Below, piece after piece: positions 47,066-59,200 of a DNA stretch of 64,000 nucleotides (its first letter is position 1; every line of letters starts with the position of its first letter). The position numbers and the translations under genes were made by a program. The DNA is from Phaseolus vulgaris (Eukaryota; Streptophyta; Magnoliopsida; Fabales; Fabaceae): positions 7,040,118 to 7,104,117 of the forward strand of contig NC_023757.2 in assembly GCF_000499845.2 (NCBI RefSeq). The letters are read 5' to 3'. The notes under the pieces were generated by a model. It saw nothing but the letters and a program-made list of their open reading frames with translations. It was not told the origin of the DNA and searched no databases.

Positions 47066-48212
47066 TGTTGAACCATGTGGTGGTCAAGCTTTGAAGAATC
47101 CAAACCCTTTGAAGGATGTTGAAGCCTTGGCTGTGCTTGGTGTTGCTGTGCTGGTTTAGTTTAGTTCTGGGGTAGTTTGAGTGTTGTAATCCACCCTTTG
47201 ATTAAATCTAAAGCATAGGCATTCTCAATTTTTATGAAATTAAAATGTTTTCAAACTAAGTTAAAACAACCGATTGTTTTGTCGAAACAACCGATTGTTT
47301 ATACTTAAGTGTTTTGAGAAAAAGATTGAAAACTATTTTTCAAATGGTTGAACTGTTAAGAACCAAAACAACCGATTGATTCGAGAAACAACCGATTGTT
47401 TGTTTTGGGACCATAACAGAAAAACTGTTTTATCTTTGACTGAACTTTAAATGATTTAACTGCTTACGCTCCAGTCATTAAATGCTTTGACCAATCTTTT
47501 AATGCAATTTAAGAGTTCGTTAAGATTTGATAACAAACTACATCTTTGAATAAACTCAGAATAACATATTTGAGTAACAATCTTTGACAAGTTTTTGCTA
47601 AGAGTTTTTGAGTTTTTCAAAGAGCTGAGATTGCTAAGAGTTTGTGATTGATCAAAGTTTGTGGAATAGGATTCTGCTTGTATTTATTTCAGATTATCTT
47701 TTGTAACAAGTGTAATCCTTGTACTCTGTTAAACAAGTTTCGTTTCTGTGTTTGCTAAGATTGGTTGTGTGTTCTTGAGGGGATCAAGATCAACAATCTT
47801 AGTGTTAGTGTGTTGGCCAAGGAGAGTGTGTGTCTTGAGGTGTTCAAGGTCATTCTCTTGGTTGTTGTGTAAGTGATCAAGTTGTGATTGCTTAGTGGAT
47901 TTCCTCAGGGTTTCTGAGAAGACTGGATGTAGCTCTGGGTTTGGAGTGAACCAGTATAAATATCTGTGTACATTTTCTCTATCCCTAACTCTTTAAAATT
48001 CAGTTTTGTTATTTGATAACTGGTATAAACAACCGATTGTTTCGGTAAAACAACCGATTGTTTTTCCAGTATTGTGCCTTTGCTTTATGTTTTGAAAAAC
48101 TGATTTCTTAATCAAGGTTTTCTTGAAGTATTTTTATTCTAGACTTAAAAGTTTACGAAAATCCCTCTTAAACAATTCACCCCCCTATCGTTTAAGGTCA
48201 TATATTCTAACA
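47066..48212 (+). mobile_element. Solo LTR with paired AAACAACCGATTGTTT motifs
   Basis: The 1,147-bp segment starts TGTTGAACCATG, ends TATATTCTAACA and is flanked by a perfect 5-bp repeat TAATC (47061-47065, 48213-48217). The end CAATTCACCCCCCTATCG...TCTAACA is the usual form of SIRE/Maximus-type copia LTR ends in legumes, giving plus orientation. Six copies of AAACAACCGATTGTTT (one with a mismatch) occur as three close pairs at 47264/47285, 47366/47386 and 48027/48048. No internal coding region is present. Confidence 0.87.
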
Positions 48213-48639
48213 TAATCCTCGATTAAGTATATGTTTTTCATGTAAACATTGTGCATTTGTATTTTATTAATTTTTCATGTTATCAACATAGTGGTGATGA
48301 TATGATTTAATTATCCATCAAGATTTTAACTACTAATTTTAGAATTTAAAATAGTTGATAGCAAAAACCTTAGAAACTAATTAGATACCAATTTAGAAAC
48401 TATTTTATATTCTAATAATTTTTTTAGTCTCTAAAATAATATATAACTTAGTCAATATAGTGACAAATTATTTTTTTCTCTAAAATTGGTTTCAGAAATA
48501 ATTGAGGTTGGCATACGTTCTCCTTAAACCTAATTTATTTCCCTATAAATTTCATAAAAATATATATTATCTTCTAAAATGCAACTTTTCTAATTTACTT
48601 ACTATCTTTTATTTGATGTTATTAATCAGAATCTTAATT

Positions 48640-51555
48640 TGGAAATTGGATGGACGAGAAAGGTATTAATATGCCCCTTTGTGAACATAAAATTGAGGAA
48701 CATAATATTGAAAAATAATATGAAACTATTGAACCTGAAAAAAAAAGGATAAAGCTAACACATCTAATTGGTAAAGGTATTTTTAGTAAGATTGAGGTGG
48801 GTAAGGATGGATAAGAAAGGGCAATTGCAACAAAATATATATAATTGGTAGAAGAAATATATGGTACTTCTCATTTAAATCGTCATGTTATAAAATGTGA
48901 TAAAAGAAAAATTGAAGATGTGGGTTAAATGATTTTAGATAGACAAGGAAAGTTGTGTTAGAAACGTTGGCCGAGTTTAAGAGGGGGTGCATTGAACTTT
49001 CAAAGTTTTTCGCAAAAAATTGAGTTAGAATAATATTTTTACAAAATAAATTGATTAGAATATTGAATATATTTCAAATGTAGTTAACCAGAAGAAATCA
49101 TAAAAATTTAATCAGTTAAATTTTGTCAGATTAATTAATCAAACAATTGAATTTCTGGGTGTTCAAGAAATAATACAAGAAATTTGAATGCAAAAATGTC
49201 AAGAGATAGAGAAAGAGAATCACACACGAATTTTATATTGATTCACTCTTTCTTAAGAGCTACATTCAGTCCCTATGTACACCAACTGGGAATTCACTAA
49301 ACCAAAGATTAATGCAAATCAAGACACTCAAGAAAACAACTCTTGAACCCTACAATATCTTTTTTCTAAACACACACAACAAGACTCACTACGAAACTTA
49401 AAGGCCTATCTAATTTTGTATAACAACACACTTGGTGTTTTTTAGTTTAATGCCCTATCTAATTTTGTATAACAACACACTTGATGTTTTTTAGTTTAGA
49501 ATGAATACACTTGAGTTTATGCAGAAAAAGCTTTCAGATTATGGTAAAACTAAAAAAAAAAAACTTCTCCAATACAAGATGATCCAAGAAAGTTAAATTG
49601 TTTTCTCCAAGATTTAAAAAGCTTAGTAAAATACTTTTCTTGCTCAAAGAAGTATGAAAATCTATCAGTTCTCCTTCTTTAAAACCTTTTTTTGTAAACT
49701 ATATTTAAATTGTAAAAAAAAAATTATCTAAAATTGAATATGATAGTTTTAACATATTAAAACTTTGAAATAATATGTTGATTTTAGTTAAGAATGAAAA
49801 CAATGAATTTAAGTCACGGTTTCAAAGTCAACATTCTTCTCTAAAACAAATTTTAAGTTTTTGAGAACATTTTACTCTTAATAAAAATATTTCCTTGAAT
49901 TTCATAATATTTTAAGTAATTTTAATCAATTAATTCTATAAATCAACCATTTAAAATATCCACTTTAATTCACACAGACTTCACTTAAAACACATATTAA
50001 CAGACTAATATATTAATCAACTTATTAAAATCCCCTTAACAAATTTAACAAGTTCCAAAGCAATTTGAAAGTCATTTCTTGGAGATTTTTCTTGGATCAA
50101 TAAGTTTTGGGAAGAGAACAATAAAGAAAATACAACGAAATCAACTCAATACACAACCTAACACAACCATAATCTTCATCTTAATGAAATGATCAATTTT
50201 TAATCTTCATGAGAGTTTGGATGCATCAAATATGACTCAGTGTAGTCTTCAAGTCTTACAAGTTGAAGAAAAAAAGATAAATCAAGTTTTACATCGTGAA
50301 TTATTGTCTAATATAATTATTAGCCATAATTTGCCTTACGAATTTGTTGAGTATCTTGAACTAAGAAGTTAGATAAACTACTTGTGTCTTGATGCAATTA
50401 TGGTTTCTAGAAACACTATTAAGGCTGATATTAGGGGAATGTATATGAAAGAAAAGACAATGCTTAAGGAATTGCTTGCTTCCATTCCTAATAAGATTTG
50501 CTTAACTTCAAATTTATTGACATCTATTAATATTGAGAGTTTCAAATCATTGATTATCTAATTTTTGGCATGAATTGGAAGTTAAATAGCAAGTTCCTCA
50601 ACTTTTGTTACATGCATCTCCCTCACACAAATTTTGAATTGTTTAAGAAAATTAATGATTTTTTTACAAGATTAGGGACTAGAGAAAAAAGTATTTTGTA
50701 TTACTTAGGATAAGGCTTATACTAATTATGTTCTCCAAAATACTTTAAAAAGTCAACTTATTTTACTAAATGGTTTGATATTCTTTCATATTTGTTGTTG
50801 TGCACACATCTTTAAATTAATTGTTCAAGAATGATTAAATGTGCTTGGTGATGTTTTAGACTAAATTAGAAATGACATCAAATATGTGAGGGGTTTAGAG
50901 AGTAAAATGGTGAAATTCAAACAATGTCTTGAAAGATTTAATGATATTGATGCATCATGTGGGTTATGTCTTGATGTCCCTACAAGATGGAACTCAACTT
51001 ATTTGATGCTTAAAAGTGCTCTTAAATATCAACATGCTTTTGGAAGCTTGCACTTAGTTGATGAATCTTATAAATATTGCTCTTTGGAGGAAAAGTGGGA
51101 GAGAATGGACAAATTTCGTAAGTTCTTCTTACCCTTTTATGATATCACTACCTTGATTTCTGCCACAAGTTATCCTACTTTCAACTTATATTTTTACATG
51201 TTTGGAAAATTTAATGTTTGTTGATGGAAAATGTGAAAGATAAGGATGCACTAATTAAGAATATGATTGAATTGATGATAGTCAAATTTGAGAAATATTG
51301 GGATGAATATAGTGTTGTGCTTGCATTTGGTGCAATTTTAGACCCAAGGATGAAGTTAGAAATATTAGGTTTTTGCTTTGAAAAATTGATTCACTTACTT
51401 AGGAGCTGAAATTGGAAAAAATCAAGAAAAAATTATACAAACTTTTTGCTGAATATTTTAACAAAGGTTTGGCAACATCATCTAATGTTCAAAAGCGTAA
51501 GCATGGACAATCTTCATCGTCATCTACTTCTAAATCAAGTATTTTTGTATGTAAG
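48640..51555 (+). pseudogene. hAT transposase pseudogene with a nested LTR
   Basis: The plus strand carries a BED zinc-finger remnant (YGTSHLNRHVIKCDKRK, about 48850-48905), then, after a solo LTR at 48956-50260, HRELLSNIIISHNLPYEFVE, IKADIRGMYMKEKTML, and the RNase-H-fold part with CLDVPTRWNSTYLMLKSALK (50886-51224), FEKYWDEYSVVLAFGAILD and PRMKLEIL (51218-51409). A frame break precedes the Ser-rich end near 51530. Internal stops are numerous and the dimerisation region is not recognised. Removing the LTR joins codons RQGKLKKKKINQVLHREL, as expected of a hAT protein. Confidence 0.87.
48956..50260 (-). mobile_element. Solo LTR nested in the hAT transposase
   Basis: The 1,305-bp segment begins TGTTAGAAACG, ends AAGTCTTACA, and is flanked by a perfect 5-bp repeat AGTTG (48951-48955, 50261-50265). 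On the minus strand it ends CACCCCCTCTTAAACTCGGC...TCTAACA, the typical 3' end of SIRE-like copia LTRs, so it lies in minus orientation. It holds a tandem 50-base duplication near 49405-49500 (TATCTAATTTTGTATAACAA twice). Confidence 0.88.
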
Positions 51556-51872
51556 TTGCTTACTTTAATGTACTTTAATTAATTTTTTAGTTTTTGTGCC
51601 ACTTGTCTATTATGCATGTTACTAACTTATTACATCATAATAACAATTAAAAATGTGCAAGCTTTAATTAACTAATAACCCCAAGTATGAAACACTCACT
51701 AAAGTCACACTCTTACATGCGAAAATCGTGCAACCAACTAGGTGCAACAAATAGGTTTAAGTAGCATCTGTCCATTGTCTATTGTCGCATGCCTTCTCAT
51801 ATACCTCTCTCAACTAATTGAGTCGCATATGAACACCCCTGCATTGCCTAGTCTTTGAAGCTGCAGTAGTAC

Positions 51873-51942
51873 TAGGGATGGCAATGCATACTTGCCGCAT
51901 TTGCCCGTCCCGCTTTTGGCCCACCCCGCAATGCTATCCTTA
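51873..51942. mobile_element. hAT-type insertion, 70-bp short form
   Basis: It starts TAGGGATGGCAATGC and ends GCAATGCTATCCTTA, inverted repeats of 15 bases with two mismatches, with flanks AGTAGTAC (51865-51872) and AGTAGCAC (51943-51950). The same site in block A holds 1,106 bp. Confidence 0.7.
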
Positions 51943-52044
51943 AGTAGCACAATCAACACAATGCATCTTTACCAACAACTTCCTAGCCCCAACTGCATCT
52001 AAGGTAGGGTACGTGTAGAATTGCCCCATAATGGGTAGGAGCAA

Positions 52045-52560
52045 CTAATTTGACCCATTATCCAATGTGATGCTCAATTCCCCAAATGGTAGATAAAAGA
52101 ATTTGTATCTAGATGTCACCTTATTACAAAGGCAGACAACAATCCTTTGTTTTGCAGTGTTGTAGCTAGCATGAACCAAAATGATTAAACTCAACAACTC
52201 AACCACAACTTCTATCCATTCTTGTGGCGTTCCTAACTTATTCATTTTTTGTGCAATGCGCAAATTTTAGTTAACCGCAATCCTACAACAACCAGTGAAT
52301 TTCATTTGAGCATTGGAGTCTAATAAATAACACATTAAGTTCAATGCATGTATATTAACATTATTACTTACCACTCCATTTCGTAATTGTCTAGTCACAT
52401 GGTCCTCAAAACTAGAAAGTAATAACCTATCCACGGGCCCTCCAAGATAGGCTTCATCATCCTCCACTTCATGAGCCTCTTCAACTACCACATTTTCTTC
52501 ACATTTGTCACCTTCAACAATGGTACTAGCACCACCCTGCTCTCTTTGTCTAATCGACAT
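52045..52560 (-). pseudogene. Plant mobile domain (PMD) relic, copy B
   Basis: Upstream frame 52267-52560 has an acidic start, then GGPVDRLLLSSFEDHVTRQL, close to the PMD start FPGGPxDxSLLxxFxxHVA; the next frame holds EWIEVVVELLSLIILVHASY and FYLPFGELSITLDNGSN. A stop separates them and the protein ends far short of a full PMD (usually over 300 residues). It may be a transposon-carried PMD rather than a MAIN-like host gene. Confidence 0.68.
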
Positions 52561-53290
52561 AGTTGGGTGTGCATGATCCGTCTAAAAACCTCCTCATCTA
52601 ATTCTTAAATGTTTCTTTGCATATATGTAAACAAAATTAATATTTGATAGCTAAACATAAGTTATAAAAAAAACATATTTCTAAATAAGTTACTTCTCTT
52701 TCCAAGATATGTTTCTAGAAACATATTTCTTGGAAAATTGTCAAAAAAACATATTTGAGAAAGTTATCTCATAAAACTTATTATAAAAATATGTACTGGA
52801 AAACTTATTTCAGAAGTTATCCGCTAAGACACACTTCCCCTATTCCGAAATTCAAAGTTCAATATTATTTTGGGATCAACCTTTTCATCAAGCAAAAAAT
52901 ATTCGTTGTATAAGAATGTTGCCAATCACCAATAGAACCCCATTCGAGATGAATGGAAAGCAGCAACCAAGTAATCAAAACACAAGGAGTGAAAAAGTGC
53001 AACCACAATACAAATGGAATAATGCAACTCAGAAGGATACGAGAAGAAGGAAATTAAATGTTTTTAATTATAAATCCTTAAGGGCATTTCTATCATTTCC
53101 TTACGTGATGAGTGGAGGTTCAAAAGTGGGGGTGCGGAAAGCAAGAACCTAGAACAATGCAGAAGGAAGGTATCCCAAGCCCTAAACAGGTTCCCAGTTG
53201 AATATTGTGTGCAAGAAAGAGACAAGTCTTGTTTGGTGGAAGGAAGGGTAAAGTAGGAGGGAAGTGTAGGAAGGAGCAGAAAGCACGACA
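52561..53290 (+). promoter_or_regulatory. LSM12 upstream region
   Basis: It is about 700 bases between the mobile-domain relic and the LSM12 ATG, duplicated in block A. It contains a single CTTGTTTGG at 53228-53236, the empty target of the MITE in A. No clear TATA box could be singled out. Confidence 0.5.
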
Positions 53291-56200
53291 ATGGAGGGTG
53301 GCAACAGCAACAACATCAGCAACCCCGAGGACTTGGCGGTGGGGTGTTTGCTTTCGATCAGGACAACGTTGGGCGACGAATTCGAAGGCCAGGTTGTCAC
53401 CTTCGATCGCCCCTCCAACATCCTCGTACTCCAGGAACCTTCCAAACATGGCCCTCGTCGAAACATTCGGTTGCTCAAGGCTAATTACATCAAAGACTTC
53501 ACCTTTCTTGGCCAGGCCGAAGACCCTCTTGATCCCACCAACTGCTTCCTTGACCTCGCCGCTCTCCAAGCTAGGGAAGAAGTTGCCATTAGGTATTCTC
53601 GTGCAATTCTTCAACTTTTTGTTTTTTTCTAGTTTTCTTTAAATGTGTTTTTCTACGAAATTCATGCGTGGCTTCAAATGATTTTTGGGTGTAGACAAGC
53701 AGAGGCTGATGCTGAGAGGATCGGGGTTGGTGTTACCAGCGAGGCGCAGAGCATCTTTGATGCTTTGTCCAAAACGTAAGTGCTGTGTGAGTGAAATATA
53801 GTGTTGAACTAACCACTGTGGTGTGGATCGGGATTTTAGCTTTTGTATGTTTGTCTCCTGGCGTGTATTGTCTAGGGATTTTGTCTTTGATTATGTTTTG
53901 AAGCAAATAGACTTCAGAGCATGGTATTTATATAATAAAATATTTGTAGATTGTTGTGGAAATGTGTATGATAAAAGAAATTAATAAGTTCGCATCTTTG
54001 CCCTGTGAAGTAAGGAGGGATATAGTAATTGAGTAGAGAAACAAAAATAGGTAAACTGACTGATCTAGCAAATACATAAGCCATGCTCAAAGTCTCATGC
54101 AGTTGTTGATGGCATGCTATATGTGTTTAGTGGTGTGGAGTGGCCTTGGGGTTCTACAAATTTAGCATATCAGTGTGTATTTGAGTAGTGGTCTTTTGCA
54201 GCATTATAGTGGTGTGCTGTAGCGAGACATATTGGACGTCAATATCGTGTTATAGTGGTGTAGTAGAGTAAAGCAGCCTGGTTGCTACGGGATTTAAAAT
54301 AGCAGAGTGGTTTTTAACCCGGACTTTTTCCCTGCTATATTCCATAATCCGTTCTTACCCCTAAAACAATGTTGTTTAGGGTATTTTGAGTAAAATTGTT
54401 TTTCCTGCTCTCATTTCTAATGCATTTGTTGCTTCACAAAAGTAATTTGATTTGAAAACTATCTTGACCGTTTCACTTAAAGTTAACTCTGTTTTGACTT
54501 CTATTCCTCATACTTAACAGGACTACCTTTTCCCTCCTTGTGTCTCTTTCTTACATCTTCCTTCCAAGTTCACGTTTAACTAATATTTGTCGCGTTTTTT
54601 TTCTTACATTAATTCCAGTATCGTCTTTCATATTTTGACTTCATTGCCATGCTCTTGTTGCTCCTAGATTGATGGTGATTTGTGCATAAACTGACCTTAT
54701 TATTTATCATGGGTTTCTTTGACTCTCTCTATGTGTAGCATATACATTATTTATTTTGTGATTGCATGTAAAAATGGAAGGTGTCATATTGCAAGTTTCT
54801 AAATTTAAATATTTTGGACCAATATTACAAAATGAGGAGGAAATTAGTGTAGACATTGCACAGTAGGACTGTGAAAATGGAGAAAGGCATTGGAGGTTAT
54901 TTGAGATTGGCAATTATGTAGCAAGCTCACAGGGAAGTTTTGTCGTACTGCTACATATGCCTATATTATATGGTATTAAATGCTAGGTTTTAAAGGGACA
55001 ACAAGCAGTGTTGTTAAAAGCCACTCTAGTGGCTCTATAGCACTGTTGCATAGTGGAGTTTCTCACATTCGGAATTGCAACTCTGTCTACTATTGTGGTC
55101 CCTATCAATGTTGAGGTTGCAACATTCGTCCTGCATGCTCTTGTCATTTCTTTCAACTCTTCAGCCAATTAAACTTTTGAGTTGATATAATGCTAGTTGT
55201 TATGTGTGTATATATATATATATATTTTAGACTGTTATGTAACTTTTGCTATATGCCTATCTGCTATATGATATAACAGATTATTGGCTTTCTGCCATCG
55301 ACAACAAGAAAAATGAGTAGCAAAAATGAAAATGATAGATGGATGTGTGACCTCACAAGACAGGACAAATAAAAAATGGTCGTGTGAGACATATATATGG
55401 AAAATTTTCAAGGTTGTTTGGAGTCATGGCACAGTACTGTGTTTTTTTTTTTTTGTACTTTTAACAACTTCTTTCTTTTAGTTCTAGGACCAGACTAATT
55501 GTGTTTGGGCGTGGACTGTCAGTTTGAACATTGTTTTTTGGACTTCTAATTTTAATTTTGGACCTTATTCATATAAGACTTTCTTATCTCTTTTAATCTA
55601 CACTTGGAAAATATAAAAATTCGAATTTAGATGCACTATAATCAAGTTTTATATTTTAATTAAATCTAAATAGATATATTTTCCAAATTAGATATTTTAG
55701 AAACTAAAATAAAAATGCTTAGTTATTGATCATGAATTTGTGCTTTTATGCATATAAATGTTATGTTTTATTATGATCACAAATCTTACTACTCACAATA
55801 CAACTTGATTCATGATTCAGAAAATGAATCTTCCAATTCACAATTTGTATACCAATTCAACTATCATGCTTAAATGTACCCTCTACATGTACCTGTACTT
55901 GATTGGATCACAAAATAAAATACCCATGCTTCGGAGAGGGTGACTGTATGATTTTAAGGGGAAGACCATTGCCTTGTATGGGTTTCTTATACTACACAAA
56001 ATAAAATACCCCTTGCCTTGTTAAGGTTTCTTATGTTTGATTGTTTTTTATCTTAAAACTGAAAAGTAGCATTATATTTATGTTAAATGTTCCCAACTTT
56101 CATCACCAGAATGTCCAGAGAAAAAATATGAAGGGAATGGGAGTTTCCTTCTTTTATCCTTTTTTTTGTGGGGCTATAAAGAGAAAGGAAAATACCTGAT

Positions 56201-59200
56201 CATTTTTTTTGTGTATGCTTATTTTAGAATAGATATGCTAGAAAATTGATATACCTTTGTTTTCTTGAAGATTTCTTTCCTCTCTTGTTCCTAGGATTTA
56301 AATTGTGATGTGAAACTGCAGTCATTATCTGTAAGTTGTGGATATTAATGCAGTACTTGAACTTTAGTATGATTTCTGACTATGAAGGCTGTTCTCAAAC
56401 CCAAGTATATAATTATTACATATATTGTATATTCTTGAAATTGTTTTAGTCCTTCTCCCAGTTTGTATGAATATTTTAGTTAATTATTTTGTGATAATGT
56501 CACATTTGAAATTGCAGTGTTTATGTTGGATAACAGCCATTCTTTAGAGGAATAGTATCTGTCTAATTTTTATTTATTTTGTAGTGAATTTTTAGTTGTA
56601 TTCAAATTTAGAAAAAGGGGATATCACTTGATACCTCATGTTGAGATCTATTCTGGATCACTTTTTGATGCTTGCCTGAGAGCATTATAACCCCGGTCCC
56701 CACTTGCCTTAAGAGTGCCTCTGCCTTAGGATTTCCTTATTTCTTGCTTTTGTATATTTTTCTCAGTAGGTTAATTTTCCTTTTCAACTGATGACATTAG
56801 AATGTACTCAGGCTTCCAGTTCGCTGGGACAAGACAGTCATAGTTGTGATGAATGATGTGCGCGTCGGCAGTCCTTATCACCCAGAATCAGTTGTTGGAG
56901 GTACTCCTGCTGCAAATGAACGGGTGAAGAAAGTGGTAAATATCGTGCTTTTGCTATTTTTTAGTGTGCCTAAATGTATGTATTAGTGGCATGTAAAATA
57001 TCGTGTAGATTGGTATTGAATTATGTGCACTAGAGGTTCTTGGCTGTTGGCATTTATGGTTCATTTTTATTTAAGCAACATTAGCAAGTGCAAAACGAAA
57101 ACTTATCAAGAGAACTTTGTTTCCCTTTTTCGTTCATTACATTTGATTTTTCTAAAAGAAGCTATTTTTAGTAGTGTTACTACCATTAATTTGAAATGAC
57201 TTGCGCTGAGGGATTTGGGTAGTTTGATAGAAACCGGATCAGATTTTTGGAGAAAAAATGAAGAACTTCAAAGGTCTGCACCTCCCAATGCCCAAAGGCC
57301 CCAATCCTAAAAAATGACATGATAAAATCCCTCTTCATATATTTTTATATATCGCTACTGGTTTAATCAGTAGCAGGCCCCTTAATATAACCCCTTGTAT
57401 TTCTTAGACTATCATAACTAACTTGCTACTAATGGGGGCTGCCTAACAAAAGGCCTCCTAACACATTCACCTTGTCCTCAAGGTGAATAGCTGTTGGTTG
57501 ATATGGCCCCACATGGGTCAAACACAAAAATGGTCCTATGGTTGATATGGCTACACTGTTTTCTGCAGTATTTTTGGCCAAATAGTGCATTGGAAACTCT
57601 GTAGTATGCTGAAAAGGTCCCATGTCTATTGTAGAGTCTGAAACTCTAGGGAAGAGAAACATTGAGCTGAACCTATATGAGCGCTTTACTTATATTGAGA
57701 AAAATGAATTAATACAATGAACTGAGACTCTAATAGCAAAGATACGATACGAGAATAAATAATGTTCCTAATAAGACCAGTGTTATCAAAATATCGGATA
57801 ACGGACAATATCAGGGACTCTAAAAATCCTTTATAAAGTTATAACGAAAACCATAACGGGTTATGGCAAAAACATTGCGGTAAAATTTTTTAATATATAC
57901 ATATAGATAATTTAAAAAAAAAACAGAAATATAATTGTAATGCAAAAATAATGAAAGAGATAATCATAACTAATAATACTATTATGTCTAGAATATTACT
58001 AGGTTAACTTATAATATTTTAATTGGGTCGGGTATGACATGGCCTAATTTAATTAGGGTTTTCTCAGTGTTATCAATATTCGTTTATGGCGGTGCCATGG
58101 CGAAAATTGGTAGTGACTTTCCTGATTGCCACCACAACATGGCGGCCCATGGCTGAAATATTATCAATAACTCAAACAATAGGCATCATGACTTAGATGG
58201 TATGCGAAAAAACAAACTGCAACAAAAAAGAATCTAAGAATTGGGTCATACCATACCTGACCCAAATAAAATGCTATAGTGCTAACCTAATAACAATAGT
58301 CAATTGATGTGACTAAACCCTAATAATTGCTTAAGATTCCTATTGCCGTTGCACACCGCCTCTCATCGCGCCTTGTGTTGCCGCTCAACCTCCTTCTCTC
58401 ATTTTTTCCGCTATCTCCATTTACCTCTAGCATCTCGTCATGCAAAAAGCTGCTGTCACGAAAATTCTGCATTGCCACCGCCATGTTGTGGCGGCGATCA
58501 GGAAATTTGCCACCAGTTTCTGCCATGTCGTCGCCATAACTGATTATTTATGGCACTGAATAAGACGTATAATCTAGATATTCTTGATTATTTAGGATTA
58601 TCTTGTTATTTCTACAACTAAAACAGTATTTGGCGTGTTGTGAAAATCATGAGTATACTTGCATACTCATACAATTAAACGAGTTTGGAGGAGAAAGCAA
58701 GGTGACTCGCATGGCAGATCGTGAACCGTTCAGATCAAAGCGAGTATGCGTGCCATTTGCATAATGGAAGGATCGTTGGGTCGTCTCGATTTGTTTACTC
58801 GTCTTCTGAAGGGCCTTTTTTGTACAAAAAAGAAACCCTACCTTATGTGGTGCTTGGTTCTGAAGGCCCAATACGTGTGCTTGCTTTTATGCTAGGGTTT
58901 GTAAGCAAATTAGACCCCCAAAACCAACCTGAGAAGCATACCCATGAAAACAAATTGCTGCCTCTCGCCGTAGCTCACGCTTGGACCATTGGATGTCATG
59001 AACTCATGAAATTGGTTAGACAAATATTCATAGACATTGTCACTGCGAAAAGCGCATATGGGTATACCAAATTGTGTTTTGATTTCATTATAAAACGGCT
59101 GTAATATAAAAAAACACTTCTGGTCGATTCTTCATTAACTAGATCCAAGTACATGTCGAGTAATCATCAATAAAGGTAACAATATGAGAAAGACCCCACA

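Larger units (their letters stand above)
51272..55838 (+). repeat. Duplicated block B (partner of 28345-34546)
   Basis: This is the copy containing the start of the complete LSM12 gene. It shares order and sequence with block A but lacks the 31583-32070 MITE, the 80-bp intronic tandem repeat and most of the 28915-30020 element. It has about 250 bases (about 54225-54475) that A lacks. Confidence 0.88.

Noticed and set aside
46974..48212. An LTR starting at TGTTAGGATTG (46974)
   Set aside because: The end at 48212 fits, but the flanks do not match there; TGTTGAACC at 47066 has a perfect TAATC duplication.
53120..53642. Frames of up to 164 codons antisense or in other frames over LSM12 exon 1
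   Set aside because: The same frames appear over the duplicate exon at 31939-32454 and reflect codon composition of the real exon.
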